From Ziziphus jujuba (Eukaryota > Streptophyta > Magnoliopsida > Rosales > Rhamnaceae): a DNA stretch of 64,000 nucleotides. Within the stretch, counting starts at the first letter, position 1, and every line of letters starts with the position of its first letter. The translations under genes and the position numbers were made by a program. Location: contig NC_083382.1 of NCBI RefSeq assembly GCF_031755915.1, positions 3,348,001-3,412,000 of the forward strand, read 5' to 3'. Under the pieces are notes generated by a model that saw only the letters and a program-made list of their open reading frames with translations, did not search any database and was not told the DNA's origin. Shown piece after piece: positions 47,561 to 58,466 of the stretch.

Positions 47561-48734
47561 AATTTAATTTAATATAACAATTATTCAAAAATGGCAACTT
47601 TTCAAATATAACATCATAATATGCAAACAAGGTATCAATAGGAAGCTAAAGACAGACAAGAAACACGTTACCAACCTCTGTTGGGCTTAACTCGACCGGC
47701 AATGGCCAGAACATGGACATAAAGATTTGGTCAAAGTTCAACTCGTCATATCTTCCAAACAGTAGGTAATTGAACCGAATGGACCTCAAAATTGAGTTTA
47801 CAGGTTCAAAAATGGTGGAAAAGGGATCCATTCGGCCGGGGATGGCCGGATAATCGAAAAACTGACCTTACCATCGCCGGCAACGGAGGCCCGATCTCGG
47901 CGCATCGACCATAGTTTGCCTTGCTGTTCCTGCTACCCGTTGAAATTTTCATTGGTATTGGCCCTAGCAGGTGCGTGCAAGGTAAGGGTGACTAAAAAGG
48001 TTGGATTCCGACGGGGACCTGAAAGGGAAGGGGAGAGAAGAGGAGAGAGAGGAAGAGAGAGAAAGAGAGGAAGAAGAAAGTGTTTTCTCACTGGTGGGGG
48101 TTGTTTTTCTCATGTGGGGGAACAAGACAAAGAAAAAAAAAAGAAAAAGAAGGAAAGAAAAAATAAAATAAAATAAAATAATATAATATAACAACATTTA
48201 TTTAAGATGACATGTAGCAGTTTTCCATCATGACACGTTTCTGTCAATCTTGACACGTGGTATTTTTCAAGTGGTGACATGTGGCATAAATTTAAGTACT
48301 CTCTCAAATATTTTACTATCCAGTAAAAATCAGTTTCAAAAAAGACGAACACAGCTTACAGACTCATAACTTTTCAATCATAGATCCAAATTAAGTGTGC
48401 CACCAGTGTACAAACTCGTATCAACGAGTACTTTCATATTACACATGGGTCAACACCAAAATCTATGTAAATAAAAAGTCAACTTTGAATTTGTTGACCA
48501 ATTCGGATCACATATTGTTTTGACCATAATTTTCTACTCTTAGCTCCGATTTTGGCATATTACTAGTCTATGAGCTCGTGTTGATGAGTGCTTTACCATT
48601 GTATCTTGATCAACATGAAATTCCACCCACACTAAAAAGTCAACCGTGGGATACACTTGGTCAATCCCCATAAACTTCACATGGTCAAAAATTTAAATTT
48701 GGGGCATTTCCTTGGATCAGGGTGTTACATCTTC

Positions 48735-50034
48735 CCTCTTTAATTATCAGTTTTTTATTTTCCAATATTATTGCCCATTTTCCATTGTATATCATGCAGA
48801 GAAAAGTAAGAGTTTTATCCGAATTGACACTGCAATTCTGAGCATATTGTCCTGTATATAATAAACATCTAAAAAACTTTATACTGAGCCTTGTCAAGTT
48901 GGAATCAGGCGGCATGCACAAAATACATAGAATCTGACAACCAGAGCAAGCCCTTCAACGCTGGAACTTGGATACATCTGAGTTGAGTGCTAACCTTTAA
49001 GAATTTGGATTTTGCAATATGAATTTTGTTAGATAGGAATGAAGAAAATAAAAAATAAAATTTTCTTGTTCACTCTTTCTTGACTAAGAAAGATATTCAA
49101 TCATGAATATTTATGCATGTGTACTGATCTTGTAAGGAAAGGAAAGCAACGGTAAAATAATTCCAATTCCTAAGATTTTTCTTCACATAAATAAAAAGAG
49201 AATCCTTTGGGTATGCTGCCAGAATGTGTTTCCATATGTGGTTCCAACGGTCAGCTAGAATTTGAAACTTTGATTTCCTCCTTGTGCTTTCAGTTAGTGC
49301 CGTGGTATAAGTGGGATGACTATTGATTTCATCAGCAAGATCCGGGTAGGTGAACCTTGTAGACTTTCTAGCCAAACATCCGGAGACTTGAAAACTTAAA
49401 ATTTTTTATTTAAGTTGCCTGGCAGCTTCCTTTGGAAAATTCAAATAATTAATTAATAATTTTTAGTTTTTTTTTTCTTATTAAAATTTGCATACACACT
49501 GACATTCAATAACACTGTTAATTTAAACAGTGTGTTATGATCATATGTCATGATGATAAGATTTTGGGTCTATTACAATCTTAGTCCCTTTAGTTTTAAC
49601 CAATTTTTACTGTGGCACAGAAAATTAAACTTTTTCCTTTCAATTGAGACCAATTAATTTAACATTACGTTGTAATTCAGCTATAAAAAACGAAGAGAAA
49701 AATTAAATTAAATAGCAAATTGATACAGAGGCCAAAGTATTGAGAGAGAAGGAAGGAGGGGAAAAAAAAAAGAAAGAAGAAAGAAAAGTAAAAAACAGAG
49801 TACTGGACACACAGTTATGAACCGAAATTATTGAGCTGAATTTGTTAATTCGAGATAGATACATCTTTGTTTGGAAATGTAGATCAAATATTATTTACTA
49901 CAAAATTTATAAATAGTTTGCTGACTTTTAGCGCATTAGACAAACAGTTTGGGACAAATGACATTTCAACTGGATAGAAGTATATGCAATGCAATGGGCT
50001 TCACATCTGAAGGATTTTCTTTTGGTCTCACAAA
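48735..50034. other. LRK10-like intergenic: 3' flank of beta, 5' flank of gamma
   Basis: 48835-48905 matches 61980-62050 downstream of gamma (AAACATCTAAAA, CTTGTCAAGTTGGAA), and 49560-50034 matches 62270-62787 upstream of delta. This confirms a tandem gene array. A 92-codon minus ORF (49375 to 49097) contains LADRWNHIWKHILAAYPKDS and is not recognised. A short purine-rich stretch is near 49745-49800. No promoter element could be assigned with confidence. Confidence 0.6.
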
Positions 50035-51343
50035 ATGCATCCCCATCCTTCAAAAAATGTCTCTTTGTTGATTTTGATACATACTGTAATCTTATTAATC
50101 CATGGTCGATCGTCTTTGTTCGCTGACAACTACTCCGACTGTGGCAAAACCTTCAACTATGGAAGTAATATCCGAAATATAAGCTATCCATTTTGGGGCT
50201 CCGATCGGCCAGAACAGTGTGGCCACCCAAAGTTCGAATTAAGCTGCGTCGACGGAGTCACAGAGATCTCAATAAATTCCGAAGCTTATCAAGTGCTTGA
50301 TATCAAGCAGGAAGTGCATACTGTAGTGGCTGTTAGAGCGGAATTGGATGCAAGAGAAGTGTGATACTCAATATTTCCCAAACACAAGCCACGACTTTAC
50401 GGAACACTGCGACTGCGTCGAATGAGACTCTCATAAATGCGGTGGATGCTGGGTTTAGTTTGGTATGGGATGCCGATGATACTTCATGCCGTGTCTGCCA
50501 GAACGTTAGTTGACGCTGTGGCTACGACCGGAGTTCAGAAGAATTCGCCTGTTATCAAAACAGAGGTAAATATGCCAGCAAATTTTTTTATTTTATTTTA
50601 TTTTATTAATTTTGTTAGTTAATTTTAAGGTGTTGATTCAAAGATATAGAACTGGACCATTGTGATATATGATGAACTAAAGACTCTCGCCGATTGAAGA
50701 GGGAGTGATTTGGATCAAAATAGGAATTTCATCCGACCTTTTGTGTTTAGGGGGAATTTTGCCAAACAGACCTTTATATTGCGTTGACTTCAAACCCCAA
50801 GCTTTGTCGATTTCATCTACCTTGCCATATTCTTTTTTCTTTGATTAGAACTACTTGGTTTCAAACCTCTTTTAGTCTTTATATATTTTCTCAGATGTAT
50901 TCGTCTGCTATTCAAACACAGGTTGGTTACTTGCGTGACACGATTTGATCTTTAGGCCCCTAGCATTATGCCAAGAGAGTTTACAACCTAAACGTTTAGT
51001 GAGTTTATATTAATAAGTGTCATTTACATAATGATGATATGACATTATTTTTGTCCCTTGGATTAAAATGAAAATGTAGATGAGGGCCTTAATTGAAAAG
51101 TTAAGCAAAAACATAGTAGAGGATTTAAAACCCCTTGGAAATATGGAACCAATATTATATGATTAAACTAACATAGAGGCATACTTCAATTATATAACAC
51201 GATATTCCTCTGTTTAGAACGACAGAGATATATAAAAAAATGGAACCTAATGACTAAGAAAGTTCCCACGGTACCTCAAATTCATTTTCCATTTATCTAA
51301 CTTGCTAAATTTTAATCTTACTTTTTTCTTGCAGTAGCAGAAT

Positions 51344-52484
51344 TGATACGAACCTAGGATGACCTGCTCCTAAACCCGTATTATATTAGCCCGGATCTTT
51401 AATTAAGTTCAAGTTCTAATGGAATGGACCTCAACCCCTAACCAACCTGTGGTTAGAAACCTTGCTATAATGTAGACGCCACAATAGGGGATGGAAAACC
51501 TATTGATAAGTCAAGCTAAAACAACCAATTCTCTAATGGTGTTTTAGGTGTTCCCAAAGAACAAAGAGATAATTAATCTCACAAGTATTTTTTTAATCAA
51601 ATCAAAGTTTTTAAGTTCTATTATTCATGAAAAATAAGCCTTTAAATAGGCTTTGAAAGAAACAAAATAAACCCTAAAAACCCTAGGAAAAACCGGCCAC
51701 TCAATGAAGAATTCTACCTTGGCCGAAACTTTCCTTTTCCTAATCTAATTTGGATTAATTAATTCCTTTATTTTGAATTAGGAATTAATTAATTTACAAA
51801 GAAAATAATAAAATAATAACTTTCCTAATCTTATTTGTCCAGAAAATAAATAAATAGAAACTAAAAATAATGGTAGTTTACTAAAACAAAAAGTAGAATA
51901 AAATTAGGAAACTAAAATACTAGCTTTTTGACTACATTGACTTTGACCAATTCTTTGACCTCTTTGAGCTTCAAATCAGCTTCTAGATGCTTTATAGGAT
52001 GCCAAATAAGCTGAATATGAAGTCCCACACGTTGCCCATGCTTGGAAAAATAAGAAAAGGCTAAAACAGTAAAATACAGTAAAGCCAGCAAGCAATACAG
52101 CAAATTCGGCCAAATTGTTGATGCTGTCCGTACAAGCCCTTTTTTATTGCATTTGAGGCTGCTTTAACTTGATTCCATGACCTCTTAGGCATATGTATTG
52201 AACCCATAAAGCATTGGAACCATTTCATGCTTCCCGGACTCCAAAAATGTACCAAAACCGTCACCCGGGTCCGTATCGGCTTCCACCACTTGGATGCTTC
52301 GAATAGGCTTTGTATCTTCAAGTATGGACAAGCTCTCTTGAGATTAATTACCCTCTGTATAAATACTCCCAGGTTGCCCTTAAATCTCTTAATTGGAGCT
52401 CTTGTGATTGGCCTAGTCTTCATCCGTGTCGAGTCAGCACCCCAGCGGGTTATCGGTGGAGCGGGCACGGGCGGAATCACATCA
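51344..52484 (-). repeat. 3' LTR of the young Gypsy element
   Basis: 1141 bp, the downstream LTR in the element's own orientation. The large ORF runs through the polypurine tract and about 420 bp into this LTR before its stop at 52061. Confidence 0.95.
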
Positions 52485-55372
52485 TTCCCCTCCTCTTGAA
52501 AAGGATTTGTCCTCAAATCAAGATCATCACCTGCAGCAAAAGGAGTTAAATCAGCAACATTAAATGCAGCACTCATGTTATACTCACCTAGTAAATCAAG
52601 CTTGTAGGCATTCTTGTTATTGGGCTCCAAAACTTGAAAAGGTCCATCCATAGGCAGCATGAGCTTTGACTTTCTTTGATTAGGAAACCTTTCCTTTTGT
52701 AAGTGCAACCAAACCAATTCTCCTGGGTCAAATACTATTACAACAAAAGCTAGAAATACATGCTCATTATGGTAAAAATTACACTTTTTAAAGTTTGCAA
52801 ACAATATTTTCCAAATTTTCAAATTGCCACTAAGTAAAGCTCTCAACAATGCAAATAAAGTTCTATGCAATAAAGACATCTTTAAATAAGTATCTTTAAA
52901 CTTCATGGTCAGCAATGATTTTTTATTCATAAGTACTTTATTAACATCACCAAAGCTAAGATAACAATTTATATTCTTCCTTTCTTGTCTTCCTTTTCCT
53001 TTCTCACTCAATGCCATCTCACCTTCCTCACTCTCGGCTTTTGCACCAAATTTCTCACTCTTGGTTTTAATAAAATTTTTCCACACAACCTGAGTATTAG
53101 AAGACTTACCTCGGACAGCAAGCTCACCTTTTCCCTCTTGATTGGATGGTAGTCCACTTGGAATTTCATTTGGTAAGACATCTCCAAATTCCTTCAAAAG
53201 AGAAATCATTGAACTTGGCAATTCAAGTTCTTCAAAGTTAGTTTGATCATTAAAATAATTTTCTTTGTAAAGCATGACCAGCAAAGGTTTCTTACACTCA
53301 ATAACCTTATTAATATCCCCTAAACTCAAATAAAAATTCTGGTTTTTCCTCTCTTTTCTTTCTTTTCTTTTTCTTTCCTCAGTTTGGCTCTCATTGGCGG
53401 AAATTTCCAGTTTTTGTGTGCTCTCGGGTTTGCTCTCTTTTCTCACCCCTCTCTCGGTTTTTTCTTGGTCTTTCCACTCAATATGAACCTTAGAAACCTT
53501 ACCTTGGTCAGCAACCTCAATCTTACCTTCTTGGAAGGATGGTGAAGCCGTTGGTGCCATACTTGCTTTTTCTTTAAGCTTTTTGGCTTCTCTCCTTTGT
53601 TGCATTTGTAATTGGTCTTTGTAAACCTCTTTAGGAGATAATGGTTCCAGCTTGACCTTCTTCCCTTTAAACCTGAAAACAATACTATTTTCTCGACCAA
53701 AATGAGTAGCATCTTTATCAAATTGCCATGGCCTACCTAATAGTATATGTCCAGCAATCATAGGTACAATATCACATAAAACTTCATCCTCATATCTACC
53801 TATATTAAATTTTACTTTGGCTTGTTTGTTTACTTTCATCTCACCACTATCATTAAGCCATTCTAATCTATAAGGTTCTGGATGTTTAATTGTTTTCAAG
53901 CCTAATTTATCAACTACAAGATTACTTACCACATTAGTACAACTCCCACTATCTATAATCATGCTACAAATTTTACCTTGTATTTCGCAGCGAGTGTGGA
54001 AGATGTTTTCTCTTTGTATCTGCTCTTCATCTTTGTAGACAGCAAGTACTCTCCTTGAAACCAAGCTTAACTCGGCATTAGAGGTATCTACAGGTTCGGT
54101 TTCATCTTCATTACAAGCCTCCTCTTGCTCGGTTTCAGCCTCACTTTCTTCACTTGCGGATTCCAGCTCACCATCGCCCTTTAATACCATGATTCTTCTA
54201 TTTGGGCATTGGCTGGATATGTGTCCTCTTCCTTGGCACTTAAAACAAATTATTTCTCTAGATTTTTGAGGTTTAGGATCAGATTTGACCTCACCTCTAA
54301 GTGCTTGGACAGATTCGGTCTTAACCTCCCTTCTTGGCCGGTTGGTAGATTCTTCTCCTAATTTCGGCCTCAACTTGTTTTCATAAGTGGAATTGTTTTT
54401 CCAGCCACTTGAACTTGTCCTTCCACTGCTAGAAACTCCTCCAAACCGTGTACTAACACCCCTCCTCTTGAATTGGTTCTCAAGCTTAATTGCTACATGC
54501 AACATCTCCTCCAATTCCAAGTATTGTTGTAATTCGAGTTGGTTGGCAATGTCACGGTTTAACCCTCCAAGAAATCTTGCCATTGTTGCCTCCCTATCCT
54601 CCCTCATGTTTAACCTCATCATTAACATCTCCATCTCTTTGTAATAATCTTCCACGGACCTACTTCCTTGAGACAAAGATTGAAGCCTTTGATGCAGCAA
54701 CCTTTGGTAATGGGATGGCACAAACCGCTTCCTCATGACTCCTTTCATTTGTCGCCATGTTGTAATTAAGTCTTCACCAACCCTCCTTCGGGTGCTTTGC
54801 TCATTTATCCACCATTGGAGTGCATAATGGCCAAACTCCATTGCTGCCATCTTCACCTTCTTACCTTCCGAATAGTTGTGGCAGTCAAAAATCATCTCCA
54901 TTTTCTCTTCCCACTCCAAATAAGCTTCAGGATCACTTTTACCCATAAAAGGTGGGATATTAACCTTGATATTTCCCAAATCTTCATCTGTATCCTCCCT
55001 CCTATATCTCCCACGGCCAGCTCTATCTTGGACAGCAAAGGTTTCGTCCATACCTTCCTCAAAGTCACTGTCCAATGGCTCCTCATCAAATTCCTCTCTC
55101 GGCCTCTCGCGACCTCCTCGTCCTCGGCCTCGTCCTCCATGGAATTCTTGCCTAGTTCTTGTATTTGGCCTTCCTTGTGAGGCTTCTAATCTTCCCACTC
55201 TTTGGTTTACATGCTCAAATTGAGCACTCATCCGCTGTATTTATTCCAAAATAGTTCTCAAGTCCACTTGGTCTCCACTTCCGGTAGCTCGGTCATCGCC
55301 ATAAAATGCTACGGACTCTTCCTCATTGATCCTCAAGGATGGATCTCCTCTTCTTATTCTAGAATCTGCCAT
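52061..55372 (-). CDS. Gag-protease-integrase C-terminal fusion ORF, one stop near the start
   Basis: An ATG at 55372 gives [20 protein letters not shown]. One TAA at 55241-55243 (CAA expected) precedes a 1056-codon open frame from 55231. Its order is a Gly/Arg-rich region, gag core ([25 protein letters not shown]), zinc knuckle [14 protein letters not shown], aspartic protease with [15 protein letters not shown] (DSG instead of DTG) and [12 protein letters not shown], then a Lys/Glu-rich region. An integrase C-terminal tail follows ([48 protein letters not shown]). Gag would package RNA in virus-like particles and the protease would process it. RT, RNase H and integrase catalytic core are absent without breaking the frame. 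Coding ability is likely, though the early stop may cut off the first ~43 residues. Confidence 0.85.
52485..52497 (-). promoter_or_regulatory. Polypurine tract of the young Gypsy element
   Basis: On the minus strand AAGAGGAGGGGAA directly precedes the 3' LTR start TGATGTG. It would prime plus-strand DNA synthesis. It is also translated, as part of QEEGND. Confidence 0.8.
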
Positions 55373-56521
55373 GTTAGTAAAATACTGCAAAAATTAAATA
55401 AATCCTCACAATATTCACTCCCTCACGTGTTTCACTCAAACAAGGTCTCGACACTCGTGTTTGCACACTAGTTTCGGCTTTTACCCTCTTTTAAGCTCAC
55501 ACACTCTTGCCTTTTTTCACTCAATGAATTATCTCAAAGTTCTAATTAAAACACCCACAAAACAGCAATTAGATCACTAGTATGTTTTAATTAAACTTAT
55601 CAACCAAACAGTAGCAAAAAGTAGGCAATACCGAAAGAATCCAACAAATCCTAATTTTTCGGCTTTCTAGACAAAAAAACACAAAATAATGGTAAAACGT
55701 TGGAATTTTTGAAAACTGCACCAGATGGTAGTAGATTATGAGTTCAAGAATAAAATTCCAGAAAAAGAAATTCAAATACGGACAAGAATCAAAGAGAACA
55801 AAATTATAGAAAAGTGTTGGTTGTTGTTCTTGTAATTCAAGTTTTGTATCAATTCCTTTAACTAATTTTAATCCAAAAAATTTAAACACCCAAAATCCAA
55901 ATATCCAGCAGCAAAAATAATTTCCCAGCAACTCAAATATTGAATAAATAATCAAAAACCAGCAGCTCCAACAAATTTCCAGCAAACAAATCAAACTCCA
56001 ACAAACCGAAATATTTTTCTTTTTTTTTTTTTTCTTTTATTCGGCTTTACCTTTTTTTTTTTTTTTTTTTCACTCACAGGACATAAACAACTGCAGTAGC
56101 AAGAGTAAGTACCAAAATTGCAATTCCAAATCCAAAACAAACACCAAACCCGTGACCTCCAAATAAACAAAATGTGCAGTTTTTTTTTTTTTTTTTTTAA
56201 ATGTTGCTGCAAACTTTTTTTTTTCCTGTTTTCTTTTTTTTTTTTGAATATATGAATGCAAATATTTAAGACTAAAACAGCAAACAAAAATCAACAAAAA
56301 CCAAATTAACAAGAACAATGATAAAAGAGAACCAACAAACTAGGAAACAAAAATACGATAAAACTAGGAAACCTAATTCAACTAGGAATAAATTTATTTT
56401 ATTTTTTTTAAGATGCAGAACGTGTATGGGATGGATGCAACCTTAACCTAATGCTAAAATTGCAGAATAACACAAAAATAAATAAAGCAAATAAAGATAG
56501 ATCAAACCTGAACAAAATTTA
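55373..56521. other. 5' untranslated leader of the young Gypsy element
   Basis: About 1.15 kb between the primer site and the gag start on the minus strand, with long T/A homopolymers near 56015-56070 and 56180-56245. No gene is seen. It would contain the packaging signal in such elements. Confidence 0.6.
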
Positions 56522-56533
56522 GCTCTGATACCA
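56522..56533 (-). promoter_or_regulatory. Primer-binding site, tRNA-iMet type
   Basis: On the minus strand TGGTATCAGAGC follows the 5' LTR after two bases. It is complementary to the 3' end of plant initiator methionine tRNA and would prime minus-strand synthesis. Confidence 0.9.
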
Positions 56534-56535
56534 AA

Positions 56536-57676
56536 TGATACGAACCTAGGATGACCTGCTCCTAAACCCGTATTATATTAGCCCGGATCTTTAATTAAGT
56601 TCAAGTTCTAATGGAATGGACCTCAACCCCTAACCAACCTGTGGTTAGAAACCTTGCTATAATGTAGACGCCACAATAGGGGATGGAAAACCTATTGATA
56701 AGTCAAGCTAAAACAACCAATTCTCTAATGGTGTTTTAGGTGTTCCCAAAGAACAAAGAGATAATTAATCTCACAAGTATTTTTTTAATCAAATCAAAGT
56801 TTTTAAGTTCTATTATTCATGAAAAATAAGCCTTTAAATAGGCTTTGAAAGAAACAAAATAAACCCTAAAAACCCTAGGAAAAACCGGCCACTCAATGAA
56901 GAATTCTACCTTGGCCGAAACTTTCCTTTTCCTAATCTAATTTGGATTAATTAATTCCTTTATTTTGAATTAGGAATTAATTAATTTACAAAGAAAATAA
57001 TAAAATAATAACTTTCCTAATCTTATTTGTCCAGAAAATAAATAAATAGAAACTAAAAATAATGGTAGTTTACTAAAACAAAAAGTAGAATAAAATTAGG
57101 AAACTAAAATACTAGCTTTTTGACTACATTGACTTTGACCAATTCTTTGACCTCTTTGAGCTTCAAATCAGCTTCTAGATGCTTTATAGGATGCCAAATA
57201 AGCTGAATATGAAGTCCCACACGTTGCCCATGCTTGGAAAAATAAGAAAAGGCTAAAACAGTAAAATACAGTAAAGCCAGCAAGCAATACAGCAAATTCG
57301 GCCAAATTGTTGATGCTGTCCGTACAAGCCCTTTTTTATTGCATTTGAGGCTGCTTTAACTTGATTCCATGACCTCTTAGGCATATGTATTGAACCCATA
57401 AAGCATTGGAACCATTTCATGCTTCCCGGACTCCAAAAATGTACCAAAACCGTCACCCGGGTCCGTATCGGCTTCCACCACTTGGATGCTTCGAATAGGC
57501 TTTGTATCTTCAAGTATGGACAAGCTCTCTTGAGATTAATTACCCTCTGTATAAATACTCCCAGGTTTCCCTTAAATCTCTTAATTGGAGCTCTTGTGAT
57601 TGGCCTAGTCTTCATCCGTGTCGAGTCAGCACCCCAGCGGGTTATCGGTGGAGCGGGCTCGGGCGGAATCACATCA
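56536..57676 (-). repeat. 5' LTR of the young Gypsy element
   Basis: 1141 bp and almost identical to 51344-52484. It would hold promoter and polyadenylation signals of the element. Confidence 0.95.
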
Positions 57677-58466
57677 AGAATCATCTCCAAAGCTCTATTG
57701 GGTCATAGGTAACACCATGCTCTTTTTCTTATTTTTCAACGGTAAAATGAAATATATTGTATAACTTAAACATATATATTTTTTTAATCTAGTCTATGCA
57801 GCGGCTGCGGTTGGACTTTTGATTTCTTTTGCTATAATTCTATATAACTGTAAGAGACAAGCAATGATCGTTCCAAAGGAAGACAGTAGAGAGGATTTTG
57901 ATGTGGAGGCATTTATGAGGAATTATAGTTCATTTGCACCAAAGCAATACAGTTATTCACAGGTCAAGAAAATGACAAACTCATTTGCAGAAATAACAGG
58001 GAAAGGAGGATATGGTTGTGTATACAAAGGGACACTACCTGATGGTCGCCTTGTTGCAGTGAAACTTCTAACAGATTCCAAAAGCAATGGAGAAGACTTT
58101 ATAAATGAAGTTGCGCATTGGTAGAACTTCTCATATTAACATAGTCACTTTTCTTGGATTTTATTATGAGAGGAACAAGAGAGCCTTAATTTATGATTTG
58201 ATGCCTAATGGTTCACTTGATAAATTCATATTTAATCAAGAAGATGGGAGTACAACCCGGTGCCTAGAATGGAAAACATTGTACGAAATTGCTCTTGGCA
58301 TTGCACGAGGACTAGAATACTTGCATCTTGGTTGTAACACAAGGATTTTGCATTTCGACATAAAGCCTCAAAACATTCTTTTGGATAAAGATTTTTGTCC
58401 AAAAATATCGGACTTTGGTCCAGCCAAATTATGGTTAAACGAGGAGAGTATTGTGTCAATGATGGG

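Larger units (their letters stand above)
45252..48729 (-). mobile_element. Solo LTR of the long-LTR Ty3/Gypsy family (3478 bp)
   Basis: On the minus strand it starts TGTAACACCCTGATCC (48729) and ends GGTCCTAACA (45252), with perfect 5-bp target duplications TCTTC at 45247-45251 and 48730-48734. It is homologous at both ends to the LTRs at 9545-11813 and 58467-61391 but longer, because its centre holds expanded AAT/AAC and TA/CA microsatellites. No internal sequence is present, so it arose by LTR-LTR recombination. ORFs inside it are not genes. Confidence 0.85.
51344..57676 (-). mobile_element. Young non-autonomous Ty3/Gypsy element with gag-PR-integrase-tail ORF
   Basis: 6333 bp, with two 1141-bp LTRs (51344-52484, 56536-57676) that differ at two positions I could find (G/T near 52369 and A/T near 52468). 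Target duplications AGAAT flank it (51339-51343, 57677-57681). On the minus strand the LTR starts TGATGTGATTCC and ends CGTATCA. A tRNA-iMet primer site and a polypurine tract are in place. RT, RNase H and the integrase core are missing. It needs a related autonomous element for movement. Confidence 0.92.
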
